Below are positions 35,111 to 48,100 of a stretch of DNA of 64,000 nucleotides, in pieces. The notes under the pieces are model-generated. The model was not told where the DNA came from and made no database searches. It saw only the letters and a program-made list of their open reading frames with translations. Both the position numbers and the translations under genes were made by a program. The stretch's first letter is position 1; each line of letters opens with the position of its first letter. Source of the stretch: Nymphaea colorata (taxonomy: Eukaryota; Streptophyta; Magnoliopsida; Nymphaeales; Nymphaeaceae); contig NC_045145.1 of NCBI RefSeq assembly GCF_008831285.2, positions 18,926,040 to 18,990,039 of the forward strand, read 5' to 3'.

Positions 35111-36243
35111 CAGGTTGTTATGGGTGTTATGACTGTATGACTGAAAGCTGATGATAAACTTTGTTAGTAATGATGCTAGACACCCAGCAAGTAGTATATT
35201 GCTTGAGTAATTCAGGGTCTTAAAAATTTATATGCTATCTTCATATGGCAGTCTACACTCTATCAAGGTGTCAGACTTTGGCATAATATCCCGGAAAACT
35301 GGTCATGCACAACGAAGAAACAGGATCCAAATAACAAGCCAACTGCTTGAAACATAAGATGGATGTCACAACCACGCAGCATGATGTTGTGGAGACTCTG
35401 ATGCCGGCACATTCCATCATGTTGGTGGCTACTTGGAGGTTTGAACCATCGAGCCACTTAGACCATGCAGATTGTATGAAAATGGTTCTGGCTGCGAGGA
35501 AGGGGAAACTGATTTGATTCAGTATAAGAGAACTTACTGCATCAAGTGGTCTAAGAAGCTGGATACTAGGGAACATTGGTAGCAGAGGCTACTTTCACTT
35601 TGGGTATTTTAAACTTGTCTCAAGTGCAGCAAGTTGTTTCATAATTTTTTATTGCTGGATGCATATTTTCTGGTGCTGCAAAGCTTTTAGTTAATAGTGA
35701 GACCTGTATACACCTTTGCCTGTCCTTTTTACTCATTAGGGGGGCACATACATATATTTCTTGGAAGGATAGGCTAAATTCTCGATGGCCTATAACGAGC
35801 TACTGTACTAGTTGATTTATTTTAGGCTTTGTAGCAAGATGGTTTGACAATTTTGAAATTGCAGATGCAGCTTCTCCAAGCCACCTCCTTTGGAATATTT
35901 TATGTTGCATCAGTTCTCATTAATTGATAGAATACCAAATAAGAATGTCAGGGATGCGTTTGGTTCCTGATAATTTTAGGACTTTCACTGTTTCACGTGT
36001 TAGGGATGTTTGCCATTCCTGTTAATTCTTGGATTTTTCTGAAGAATCTAAGCCTATTAGATATCTCAAATTGTTTTGTACTATCCTCTGGTGGGAACGT
36101 CCCTTTGTAAATCATATATCATGCATGATGGACTATGATATGCATGTTTCCTACGGTAACTAGGTCTGCTAGTCAATGTAAATTAAACTCTGTGTATGAT
36201 GCGCATATTATGCGACTGCTAGATAACTTCTCCATAGGCCACT

Positions 36244-36247
<4 letters not shown>

Positions 36248-36301
<54 letters not shown>
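36248..36301. repeat. (TA)n microsatellite
   Basis: About 27 TA units without interruption. Confidence 0.93.
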
Positions 36302-36303
<2 letters not shown>

Positions 36304-37025
36304 CAATTTGCTGGCTAATTGTCAGAAAGGGGAGAAAGGTCCTTCCAATAAGGATATGCGGGGGAGAAAGGTCCTTGGAATTTGACACAATCATAAAACT
36401 TTTCCAACTTCAGGGAAGCATGAGAAAATTCCATTTTTGATAGTGCAATAACTTGTTTATGCTCCTCTGGGTCTTGCTGATTCTCGGTTATGGGGACAAT
36501 CTTGTGCCCAACAGTCACAGCTTCTGCTGTGTTATCAGTGATTGCATGCTTTTCTCACCTATGGCTGAAGCAAGTGTGCTCACCATCACCAAACGTCATA
36601 TAGAAATTCTAGTGAGGTTAATCTTGTTTTGAGGTATTGAAACACTTGTTGAGTTTGCTCAACCCTGGTACCTTTCCATTGTCAAATCCACCAACTTTGG
36701 AGCAAAGGCATGACCGAGGTTCCATAATGCCTTCGCTAAGTGCATTCAAAGACAAAAGAAAGTGCTGCCGACATCTAAATTAGAGTAGGCACAGACACTG
36801 TCCGCACGTCTAGCAGTAAGCAGCTATGACGTTGGAGACTGTTGCAAACAGGCCCAATCTGGATACAGGCATGCAGCTAAATACATTTGCCCTTGGGTTG
36901 GAATCGGATCTGCTTCACCAAAAATTGCCAAAAATCTTCTTACTAGACCTGTCCATTTGCAACCCTACGGGGAAGTTGTATAGCTAGAAGAAACGTGACT
37001 TTTTCCCCTTTGATCATATTGGGGG

Positions 37026-37590
37026 AGTTAGGATCAAGAAGGGGCCATTGAATAGGATTCGAGTTTTTGGGTGTCTGAGAGCCTGCCCAGGAAAGGAATT
37101 ACCTGTCCCGCACCGTGTAGCACATTGTTCTATATTGTTAGCATCTATATTGGTATTGCTTTCGCCTGCCATTGCATTTAGCTTTTTCATGTGAAGTGAA
37201 ATGATGAATTTGGGGGTCTCTTGGCAACAATAACAAACTACCAACAAACCGTTATTGCCCTATGTATCTGTTTCAAAAAATGGGGCATGGGGCAGATTCA
37301 TAGAACACTTGTTACAGTACCCCATTTTCTGGGGCAGAGAGATCTAGGATCAAGAAAGGAGCCATTGAATAGGGTTCGAGTTTTTGGGTGTGCCTGAGAG
37401 CCAGCCCAAGAAAGGAATGACATGTCCTGCATGGTATGGCACATTGCTTTATATTTTTAGGATCTATATTGGATTTTCTTTCATCTGCAGTTGCATTTAG
37501 ACTTTGTAAATCCTTCTCTTCATGCTCTTTTCATGTGAAGTGAAATGATTGGAACAGATTCATAAAATACTTGTTACAATATTTCATAAA
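37026..37590. repeat. Diverged tandem duplication, two copies of about 250-300 bp
   Basis: Copy A runs from about 37026 to 37326 and copy B from about 37343 to 37590. Shared landmarks in order: GGATCAAGAA, GGCCATTGAATAGG (A) against GAGCCATTGAATAGGG (B), TTCGAGTTTTTGGGTGT, TTTTCATGTGAAGTGAAATGAT and CAGATTCATA...CTTGTTACA. Differences and gaps show that the duplication is old. No protein family recognised. Confidence 0.85.
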
Positions 37591-38875
37591 TCTACCCTAG
37601 TGTTTGGGACAGATTCATGGGACGGTGACAGCATGTTACTGTTGCCAAACAGTCCCTTGGTTCTCTTTCATAGCTATCTGGAAAACCGTCTCCCTTTTCA
37701 ATAGTTTGTTTTCGAGTTCTACTTGCTTCTTGGTTCACACAGCTTTGCTGAATACAGTTGCTAATGCTAATATAATATTTTTCGAAACATGGACTTGGTC
37801 TCCTTTAGTTTCACACATTGTTTTGCAAATATTTTTCATGTATTGGTTACTGTGATCTCATGTCCTTTCATGAGAGAAATGTGGTAGGAAAAATGGGATG
37901 TTTCTGAAAATCTGCTGCTGTTTCCATGGCGAAACAGTCCAATGCTTCAGAATGCATGACCGACTCGTCTGCTGGGTAGCAACTCACGTTACTTTCTCTT
38001 GATGTGTGAAGTTTCAGACATATGCTACTTGGATATGAGAGGGCCATCCAAATTCAGCGACTGGTTCATCGGTAGAACACAATTCCATACTGCTCAGACT
38101 CAGTCTCACACAAGCAAATTTAATTGGTTCGTGAACTTGTTTTCACGTTTAGGTGCACAGCCGCATAGAAAAATCCTTTAACAGTAAGCAGGTTCTGTTT
38201 TCTTTCTCTAACCTCCTTGGCATTGGATCTGAATTGTAATCAGGTATTGCAATTTTTTTAAAAACTACTTTTGTTTTCCTTTTCATTATTGCTTTGTGTT
38301 GGACGATAGGAATTAAGTCGCCTTCTATTCCTTGAATGTAAATTTGGAACTTCCTGATTCAGAAGGCAAAGCGCTATGCTGCCTGTCCGAAACTATGGAT
38401 ATGATTTTGTAGATCTGGCCGACATCTTTTTTATGGCTGTCCACCATTTAGCCTATTTTTTTTTTTCAATGAGTTGGATTACTTAAATATATTGAATTAA
38501 AAAAAAAAAGTATACAAGAACGAATTTTATATCATGACCCTATGAATTTCCAATCATTTTTCCGCTGCAATCAAAAAGTAATAGGAAGAGACGAGAATAA
38601 AAGAATGAGACACCCGAACCGAAACAACAGCGCAACAAGAGTAAAGATCATTGCAGAAAAGGCTCAAAGAAAACAAGACACTGAGAAAACAATCAAAACT
38701 GCTCCACCAACAAAGAAATAATCTCACAAATTGGATTTATGTATATATAATGGGGAATAGATGGTGTTGTTTATCAACTTTTGTTTGCAATTAACTATGA
38801 AAAAATGATGATTTTTGTTACAAATCACATTTTAGGCCAAGTTTTGGAAGCAAAACCATGATTTTTTGACCAATT

Positions 38876-38945
38876 AAATTAATAGCACAACCGAATGGTT
38901 AGGCAACTCACAGAGATCCGAGGTTCGAATCTACTTCTTTGGGCT
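38876..38945 (+). mobile_element. Possible tRNA-derived SINE head
   Basis: An A-box-like CCGAATGGTTAGGCAAC at about 38891 and a B-box-like GAGGTTCGAATCT at about 38930 lie some 40 bases apart, as in RNA polymerase III promoters of tRNA-derived SINEs. It does not fold as a complete tRNA by eye. The 3' end of any SINE is not clear. Confidence 0.35.
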
Positions 38946-39619
38946 GTAAACTGGGTAAACACAATTCTCGGTTAAAAAATGTATCATAGGTTCTCCCTTG
39001 AAACAAACCAGCATTTTGGAGGCAGAAGGGTATGATTTTGAATACTTTATGCCGAAAACGGTTTTCCCTGAGTAAAAAAATATTGCATCATGCACAGTTG
39101 ATCTCTTGTGTTTCTAATGCACATTGGAATGATGTGACCCAAATTTTTTTATTTGTGAAGTAAATAAATAATCACATGGTTGAACATATTATTTTATTTG
39201 CTATTTACCCTCTGGCTCAAATTGTTTATTGCAAAAGACAAGAATGCACAAAAACCTAGGGCACGCTATTAATCCTTGGTTTATACCAATTCTAACAAAA
39301 GGATTACTGTATTGTCTTCCTTATCCCCCTCTTTTTTATGTCAAACACAGAAACAGTGTTGCAGGTGAAGATTGTCATGACATGAAAGCAGACTCAAGCA
39401 TCAGGGTAAGCGTTTTTATGCATGTTTTTCATTCATCGACTATAAAATTATAAAGATTCGAACTTCTTTTGCAATTCATAAAATGAGGAAATAACAGGCT
39501 GATACATAATCCATAGGCTGAGACCCCCTTTTCAGCAAGCAAACCCACACGCAACACCTAACACTGCTTTTCAGAATATGATCTATATTGCTATAATTTA
39601 GGCAGTCATAGGCCCGATT

Positions 39620-39644
39620 TTATATATATATATATATATATATA
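39620..39644. repeat. (TA)n microsatellite
   Basis: About 12 TA units. Confidence 0.9.
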
Positions 39645-42427
39645 GTGAATAATAATTTTAGTTATTTAGAATCACTCAACCATCTAACTAAGGCAAAGGG
39701 GATGGATGATTGAAAGAAAAAAAAAAGATATAAACAAATATTAAATAACAAAAATGTCCATCACCTTTGCATGGAACAAGTAAATTAGATGGCTGAATAA
39801 TTCTAGAAAGTTAGCATTCAGTTTTCCTATATATGTTATATATATATATAGTAATCATAAAAATATTACTCGACCGTGATATGAGATCACATCGATTGAA
39901 GATCAGCTTCAATCATAAATTCATGGTTTTTAACATATGTCGTGGATTTAAAATCCACGTTGGTTTGAAACGCAACCTTTTAAAAAAAGAAAACCCCCAG
40001 CGGAGCATGGCCGCCATTGACAACACAATAAGGGAAAAAGCTGGAGTAAGTAGCAAAACGACAAGGTTGGGACCTAACTCAAGATCTTCCAGTTGATGCC
40101 TTCACGTTTCTTTCTTAGAGGAGCAACTTGTATGATTTTCTCACGTGACTCCGCCTGATGAAACCTTCTTGAGTTTCAACCATTTGATTCTTTTCTCCAT
40201 TCCCAACATCTCTCTCCCCCTTTGCAGCACATGCCGATACAAAAGCTTTCATTTGTTCTAAATTTTATCAATCAATTTAGAAGGAGATGAAATTGTTTTC
40301 TTTTTAAATTAAAAAAATATAAAATAAAGTGGTACAGCAGTAGGTATATGGGCATTGTGTGGGGGCGATTGCCCATATAGACCAATGAGAAGCTCTTATT
40401 TTTAATTTTGAGAAAATTTCTTCATTTACATATTGGTATTTTTAAAAATTTAAAATTTTATAACCAAGTGCTCTCCAACCCAACATACCAGCAAAAAGAT
40501 ATAACTTTATATATAACCTGAATGGTACCCTTATGAATTCAAATTCACGATCGCTTTTGTGTTCCTGAATTGATTATTCTGCAAGTAGACGACGTACGGG
40601 TCCAGTTTGGCTCATGAACCACTTTCCTCTCCTTTGTTTTTTTGTCTTTTGACTCTTCTCTTCCTCGATGGGGCTGCCATCTTCCATTCCACCAGCAGCT
40701 TTGCCGTTAGGTGATCTCTTCCCTTTTGGCTTTTCTCCAAATTCTAAAAGCGAACGCAGTGTGCCCACGCAACTGGTTTGCAGCAGCTTCAGGAGAAAAC
40801 AGAAAGCACAATGCAGAGCTTAAAATGACAGGAAGATCGATCGAAGTATTGGCTGTTGTGGGTAGTTAGTTTTGTAAAATTCTTTTGCTTTTACATTGGT
40901 AAATTTAAGTTTTACCTTTATACATGCGATATAAATGTTCGTAAACATGCAGTCAATTTCCTGGCTCTGCTACAGGATCAAAGGGGTGTTACAATAGTGG
41001 AATACCTGAAAAACGACAGATCCAACTCTTTTCCCCAAAAGACGGAGACATTTCCTCAAGTAAAATATCTACCTAAAGTGCAAAATGTTCCTCTTGAAGG
41101 CCCACCTCCTTGTTATTATATGGAAAGTGGCACTTGTTTTACTTACTTTCTTCATATAGCCCATGCTCTTCTGGTCCACGACGGCCTGGTCGACGATGCC
41201 CACCATACCCAAAGCATATGCTGCGTCACTTTCAAATTCGTAAAAACTACATTTCAATTTCAAAACTTCTGTATTCGTTTGAAGTTGGAAGAGTGGTTGC
41301 TCCATCTCATGTAGAAAAGGGAAAAAGAGTTGCGCTCATTTGGGAACCAGAAGTTTCCGGCTGAGGAGCAAATGCCGTTCGAAGAATTCCGAAGCAAATC
41401 CCTCCCTTCTATTATTCTACCATTCAAAGAATTCAATCGGTGAATTGAGGAACACCGAATATCTAGATAAGTAAATGGCTAAGTAAAAGGGTGCACTTGT
41501 TACAGTAGTGGGTGTCATCTGTAAATGCACTGTTTAATCAAAACAATTGATTTCAGAAGCAAGTAGCACCGTCGATCTCTAGGCTGCTTGTTAAAACTTG
41601 TTGATTTTAAGTCTTGCGGTGGGACCTCAGATTCCATGGAGCTGAGCTATGACGAATCTGTATGGACCTCAGCTCTGCAGTGACCGGAAGGACACATATG
41701 AATATGTGGTATTTCATTATAGAGGTAGAACTTTAATTCCAACTTTATGAAAGATTTCAACCAAACACAAACATGAAACAAATGTACTGGAACTTTTTAA
41801 TAGGTTCTGGAACTTTAGTACAGAAAATAAAGTTCTACCTGAGTAGGTGGAACTTTAATTCTGGGTAAAATTTTTTGGACATTTGCTTTTCAACCCTGTG
41901 AAAACTTCTGTCTACATGAAACTAAAACGCTTGAAACAAAAGTTTCAAGTCATCATATAGGATGGTCTATATAGGACCTCAAACTTTAGTTCCATCTGAA
42001 AGTCACCCAATATTAAATATCCCAACAGTAATATGTCTGGGTACTTAATGCCATGTATCCAAACGTTACCTAATTATTCTAGGGAAAATTGGGCTCTTGT
42101 TGGAAAAATCTTTTGTGTGGTCAGATGAGATTAGTCTTAATGATTTTTTGAAACTTGACATTCGTTAAGTCACTTCTAAAAGCACATGAAAAGTTAAATA
42201 TAACATGGCCACTTCACTCATCTCTGCAATAACCAAGGAATTGCCGATGATCAAAGGCATAATACATAAAGGGAGATTAGATTCAACGGTACTCAGAATT
42301 TATTTAACTATTGGGTACCATAAGAGGTGAAACATAGGAACGGATCCTTCATTATTTTGCACTCTATGAACATTCATCCACATTAGTTATTTTTCTGGGG
42401 ATCAAACTTCAAACATCCAATTTATTG

Positions 42428-45042
42428 TCATAACCATCCGACTTCCGGATCCAAGAAGACACACAGCGGCTCCATGTCTGGAGGCAGGGCGGGTCGAGTG
42501 CAGGTGTCCACCCTCATCAACTCCTCCAGCATCGCCTGGTCGAAGATGTAGTTCGGTTCTGCAAATTCCTGATTCTCGTTGTTGTTGTTGTTGTTATTAT
42601 CATTCTCCACGTTCATGACCATGCCTTCTTCTTCCGGGAACTTCAGCAACTCGTAGTCCAGAAGATCCGCCATCTCGCAACCGTCGACAGCGGCCATTTC
42701 CATCATCAAACTTTCCTCAAGCGCCTCCGGCAGAAGAACCTTTTCTTGAGATGGGTCCTGCAGAGGAGGGACATTCTCCTTCGTGGCTTCTTCCTTCTTG
42801 GCCTCCGTGCCGCCGACAGGCGTATCAGCAGGTGAGTCAGCCATGGTGTCCATGCGCCTCATGGCCGCCGCTCGAACGGCTCGACGCTCCCGCGGCTTAC
42901 CCTCATTTTTCTGACGCTTTCCGGCCGGCGGCTTGGCCGGATTCTTAGCCTTGCCGGGACTGGTGCGCTTCTGAGCAGATGAAGGTGCCTGATTCTGTTG
43001 CAGCTTCTTGACCAGGTTGGTGTTCCAGTAGTTCTTGATTTCATTGTCTGTTCGCCCTGGCAGCCTCCCCGCTATTAGAGACCATCTGCAATGGCCCCAA
43101 TCATTTAATCACCCTTTCCACAAATTTTTTACTGTGTACATTACTGGTAACCGATAACTGGTTTACCGATGAAAAATGTATGTATTCTAACAACCTATGA
43201 TTACGATTTATTAGAAAAGCGCTGCTGTTAAAACAGATCAGCTATCTAATAAAAGAAAAGTAAATGACCCAGTGGAAACGTCAACGCCAGACACTTCTGT
43301 TAATTAACCAATTACTCCACAAGAGTGAAAGTACTGGAAAGAACAAATAAATCGACTTTTATTTTTTCCATTTCCGTAGCTGAAAGCCAGCTAAAATATA
43401 TCAATGTGGTAAGCGTTTCCACTGCAAAATACTCAGAATCGTACGTCAAACTTATTGTCAGCTTGTGAGATGTTAATATCCAGTGTACATTTCATGCAGA
43501 TACAGGAAAGGTAAGAAGGAAAAATATAATGGGTGTATAATTTGTATCATGGCACTCCAAAACCAATTTTTGGGGGTAAAAAAAAAATGATTTGACTTTT
43601 AAAACGTGGTTTGGATGTTACAAACAATGTGTTTTGACAAAATTTATTGTTGGCAAAACTTATTTTCCAAAAGGAAGTGAATAATCAAGCAGCCTTTGAG
43701 TTATTTACAAAATAATGTGTTTTGGATCCTACTACCAAACGCACAAACCAAATTTTAAAATGCTGGTTGTTATAAAAACAATCTGAGTATGCATCGAACA
43801 TTACCTAAGTTTTTGCTTTTCCTCCCTATGATAGGATGCTATATTGGGCTATCAGGTCATGTAGCCTTTTGTCTTGTTTTTTTCATTTTGTCATTATGCA
43901 GGAAACTTTTAACATCCATTAACACCGGCTTTTGGGTTCTGTCGGGTTGTATCTTTAAGAATCGAGGGATCCCAGGTGCCTCAGTGCAGGAGAACAAAGA
44001 AGAAGATCAACCAACAACGAAGAAGAAATACTCAAATTAACCATTTCTTTTCATCATGATCATATTCATCATCATCCTTGCGAGATATGAAAATGGTTAG
44101 TTCGTTCAACATAGTTGCGTACTGTTCATGTTTGCGACATTGTTGGCGTGTTCACTATGCCCTTCATTTACTTGGGGTTGAGGTAATCAAAATGTACAGA
44201 TGAAAATAGGAAAAGCCTTTGGTCTCCAAATTCCATACGAGGAACTCCATGTGGGCTTGTGCCAACAGTTGCCTAAAATTTAGAAAATTTTATTTATTTA
44301 CATATGAATTGTCTCTAACTCCTCAACTATTCTCTTAAGTTATATATTGGCTCTCCTCAACTATTCTCTTAAGTTATATATTGGCTCTCCTCAACTATTC
44401 TCTTAGCGCCTTTGAATGACTTTATTATGCATTCGAAGCGTTTAACAATTTTTTTTTTTTAAATCAGTGCCCTTCGACAAAAACATTCTGACCCTACCAA
44501 CATGAAATTGGAATTTCAGGGATCTTAGAGCATGGAAGATCTATATCAATGACAGTAATGAGACTAAATTTTAGGGAGAGAAAGGGAGACCTGTTTCCAA
44601 GGAGCTTGTGCATTCGAATGATGAGCTCCTCCTCATCATCCGAGATATTTCCTCTCTTGATGTCGGGTCTCAGGTAATTCAACCAACGAAGTCTGCAACT
44701 TTTCCCGCACCGCCTCAGTCCTGCAAAAGATTGCCAGCAAGAGAGACTGGATGAGCAACTCTTTTTGTCAGATGATCTTGCACTACGCAACACGATAAGA
44801 GGCGGGATCGCCGATCTGCTGATTCCTGGATCTCTCTGTTTGTTCTGCAGCTGCTGCCATTTAGGGAGAGAAGGGGAGAGAGAGAGAGAGAGCAAGAGAG
44901 AAAGGGAACCTGCTTTCTTGGGTAGAGTTCTCCATCTTCCTTCACCATGAGCCTTGACGAAGTCGCTAAGGATTTGGTCCTCCTGAGCAGTCCAGGCTCC
45001 TCTGTTGAGGCCCTCCTTTGAGCAGCAAGGACTTCTACCCAT
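42428..45042 (-). CDS. R2R3-MYB transcription factor, TT2/C1-like, bHLH-binding
   Basis: Exons 44910-45042, 44591-44720 and 42428-43085 give 306 residues. The first two exon sizes, 133 and 130 bp, are the classical R2R3-MYB ones. The protein starts [18 protein letters not shown]2 covers about residues 14-64 and R3 about 67-115, with all helix tryptophans present. R3 carries the full bHLH-interaction motif [DE]Lx2[RK]x3Lx6Lx3R (E76, L77, R80, L84, L91, R95). After the repeats, basic residues and [10 protein letters not shown] recall the RTKAVRC motif of subgroup 5 (TT2-type) regulators, and the tail is acidic, as in an activation domain. A poly-Asn run is coded by (GTT)n at about 42577-42596. 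Relatives control proanthocyanidin or anthocyanin genes with bHLH and WD40 partners in the nucleus. The subgroup call is inference; the family is certain. Confidence 0.95.
44321..44405. repeat. 34-bp tandem repeat in MYB intron 2
   Basis: Two and a half copies of a 34-bp unit beginning CCTCAACTATTCTCTTAAGT, starting at 44321, 44355 and 44389. The copies are identical where they overlap, so the expansion is recent. It lies in the 1,505-bp second intron, about 185 bp upstream of exon 2 in plus coordinates. Confidence 0.93.
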
Positions 45043-45177
45043 CCTCCCTTCTTGTGGATGGTATTGGTGCTCCCGCAGCACCCAGGCACAGACCCTCTGT
45101 CTGTCTCGCTCTCTCTTTCTCTCTCTATAGGGGCTGCTAGCTTCACAGGCACATTTACAAAGAGAAGAAGACGTCTC

Positions 45178-45186
45178 CTTTTATAG
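45178..45186 (-). promoter_or_regulatory. TATA box of the first MYB gene
   Basis: The minus strand reads CTATAAAAG, a near-perfect TATA box, about 140 bases before the ATG at 45042. Transcription should start near 45150, giving a leader of about 110 bases that is CT/GA-rich and free of upstream ATG codons. Confidence 0.65.
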
Positions 45187-48100
45187 AAGACTGTCCTGCT
45201 GACTGCAAGGTGAAGCTTAACAAAGGCCCCCGACTCTCGAGAAATCCACGCTCCCTGCCCTAACCAGACCCACACGGCCACTTGATTCTATTCAATTCTC
45301 TCTTTTGGTTTTGAAGCGACAGGACGCTTCTTATATAATAGTCTTTCCACGAGTATCATGCATGCAAACATGGACGGAGAGAGGGGCGGACTCAAATGTG
45401 CCGACCAAGTTCCCGCAGAGCTTGCGTTAATTTTTTTCCAACTGAGCAAAGCATGTTATCACAGTAAGAAGACGACATCGTCGTACACGACTCTCCCTTC
45501 ATCACCACCGTCTCCTTCCCATCACCATCTGCATCGATCTTTACTCTGCGAACTACCATTTTCCTGCAATTTATTTTGCGCACGCGGAAACGACATCCAG
45601 AGGGCATGACCGTCCGTTCATCGCTTCGCCCACAGAGTTACAGCCTCCCGGTAAAAGTAAAATTTGCAGAGAAAGAGAGGAAGGCGCAGGTGTTGGCAGA
45701 AGAGCGTGTTGATTTTACCCGTACATTTTTGTGGAGGAATGCGAGCCGACGGATCACAGGAGCTTTAAGCAAAGCTTGAGCGGCGGACGACTTCAGCGGG
45801 ACTGACTATTTAACAAAAAAAAAGTTGCCCGGTGCAGTAAAAACAAATTGCATTTTTTTATTAATTGAATAAATAAGAGGCGAAACTTTTTTTTTTTCAT
45901 GAAATAGTAAATATATAGTTAAGAAACTTTTGACTGGCCTGAAGTACGAGGAACTACTCTATATTCCTCCAATATGTTATTCAAAATTTTACATTGGGGT
46001 TTATGGGGCTACACGGAGCCCCCACTTATCTCACCTTGGTAATATCATATGTCCTTATGTACTGAACGGCTACGTGGGCAGATACTGAGCACATGTCAGG
46101 TCTTCAAATTTTTTTTTAAAAAAGCACAAGGCCTAAACCTACTTGATGCCCCCGAACTTGACGGAACTTCACAGATTCAATACCCTTCGCTACTGTAAGT
46201 TCTCTATGCCCCAAGTGTTGCATTTTATGAATTTTTCCATGTCAAAAGATGTAAAGAGAAACAAAAAAAAGCAACTTAATTAGAAAATTCAACAGAAAAT
46301 AATTTATAAGATAAAAGTGCTTTAAAACCTACCATGGTCTAAAACTTTCGAAATCCTGCAGTTCTACTGTAAAAACTGCCACTGCAGATCAAATATATGT
46401 AGAGTTAATTAGAAAATTAACCACTTAAACGATCGAACCCCTAAGTGTAATTGCTCCCGTAATGATATGATCACGTTGCATGAGAAGATCGGCTCCTGGT
46501 TCTAGTATATTTATTTGTATAATCTGGCTAGCTAACATCGGCCTTTTCAAAATAAATAGTATAATAGCTGCAAAAGTAGCAGAATATTCGGTACTATGGA
46601 CCATTCATTTCTCTTAATTTATTGTGACGACGACCATACAAATCTAGTTAGGAAGTGGGCATTGGCTACCAAACTTTATTACTTTTGGAGTAGAAAAGAA
46701 AAAACTCACCGTGAAATGACCTAGGGAAAAGTTTACCCTTTCTCGCCGAAATGAATGACCATGGAAAGGGAAAAAGTTTCCCTTTGCAAAATGATCAAAT
46801 ACTCCTCTCTTTCTTTTTATTGATCGAAATACCTTTAATTTTTTTTAGATGGGCACTCATTCACAAATTTTCAAATCCAAAAGGCCATTAACAAAACAAA
46901 TATTTGAAGATGTTAAAGTGAAAACAAAGGAACACGGAAGCATAGCATGGATGCATGCACTTAGTAAGCAAGGACGCCAAAAAAACACTAACAGGCGACG
47001 AGTCGCTCGATTGCATTTGTTCTACTCCGATCTAAGGACCTTAAGATTTGAGATCATAACCTTCCCCATCGCTCTCATCTCAGACATCTCTCCATGCAAA
47101 AAGTGAAATAAAGATTTCAACTCAAGTTTGACGTAAGAAACGCCAAGCGGGCGAGTCTAAAATATAAAAGTAATCCTACGAAGCGTTCTGAGTTCCCATC
47201 CATAAAACTCGAGAGCTTCAGAGGCATTTCAGGCGTTCATTTTCTCCCCACAGGGATGCCTGAAAGTGAATGGAACTCCCGGATCCGGTCAACCGACCAC
47301 TGTTCAGTGGATTTTAATACGTGCAGAGCTAGTTGCCATGTTCCATAAATCAAAGGTAGTGAGTTTGAGCCATTATTAAAGCTCCTTCTGCGACCACGCC
47401 AGAGTTAGTAGATGAGCCATCTCCACAGACACATGTAATATACTTTTTGGCATTAATATTCCCCGTATATCGACAAGGTAAATATAAGTAATGGGGGTCA
47501 AACTTTAGCAGCCGGACGTGGTTCACTCCACACTTCAACGACAAAACACAATTAAATCCATCATTTACTTCCTTCTGGAATCATGTGTCCGTTGCATCGA
47601 GCCACTCTGACCATTTAATTCTTCTGCCCATGTGAGAATTATGTCCCCGCCATATTAATACATGATCGATCATCAAACTTATGGAAGGAAAGTGTCATAA
47701 TTTTACCAACTATGTGGCTGCACTACATATTTTCAAGTTGACAGCAGGGGAATTCGTTTCGTTGGGAATAAATAAACGTACATGTGCATGTGTTGTATGG
47801 AGGCAGGCTCGCGCGAATGCTTAATAGGGACCGTCGAAGTCGCTGTCATGTCACCTGTCGTTCCATTGAAGCCTCGACACCCTCCTTTCCTTGGAGTTCA
47901 TGTTTGACTGTTAGCTGCGGGGAATGTTACCGTGGTAGAAAAGAGTGAAGTACAAAGAGGTTAAACGATCGGAGTTACTTTTTGTGCTCTTTTACTGTGA
48001 TACAAAGTAAGAAACACTAAGGCTGATGCGTTGAAGAAACGAAAGGTAAAAATCGTGTAGGTAATATAATCGATACATTGTCTCCCGTCGTATATGTGGA

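Larger units (their letters stand above)
34021..42427. other. 8.4-kb gene-poor stretch
   Basis: After the UP3-type gene's 3' end I recognise no host gene before the MYB gene. It holds a Ty3/Gypsy relic, (TA)n tracts at 36248-36301 and 39620-39644, a diverged tandem duplication at 37026-37590 and a SINE-like head near 38880, all listed separately. The sequence near 35948 (GGATGCGTTTGGTTCC) resembles the end of a TIR element without a visible partner. Confidence 0.5.

Noticed and set aside
37026-37110. RVFGC-like word as a copia integrase remnant
   Set aside because: Only one short word matches, and neither copy of the duplication shows neighbouring copia blocks.
38929-38941. GGTTCGAATC as a tRNA T-arm
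   Set aside because: No acceptor or anticodon stem can be drawn around it, so no tRNA gene is called; kept only as a possible SINE head.
40574-40768. Basic 64-codon frame on the minus strand
   Set aside because: Rich in Lys, Arg and Gly but with no domain, splice context or family resemblance; treated as chance.
43575-43770. Possible TIR element in MYB intron 2 with ACCAAACGCAC-like words
   Set aside because: Words resemble MITE ends, but the boundaries and duplication cannot be fixed.
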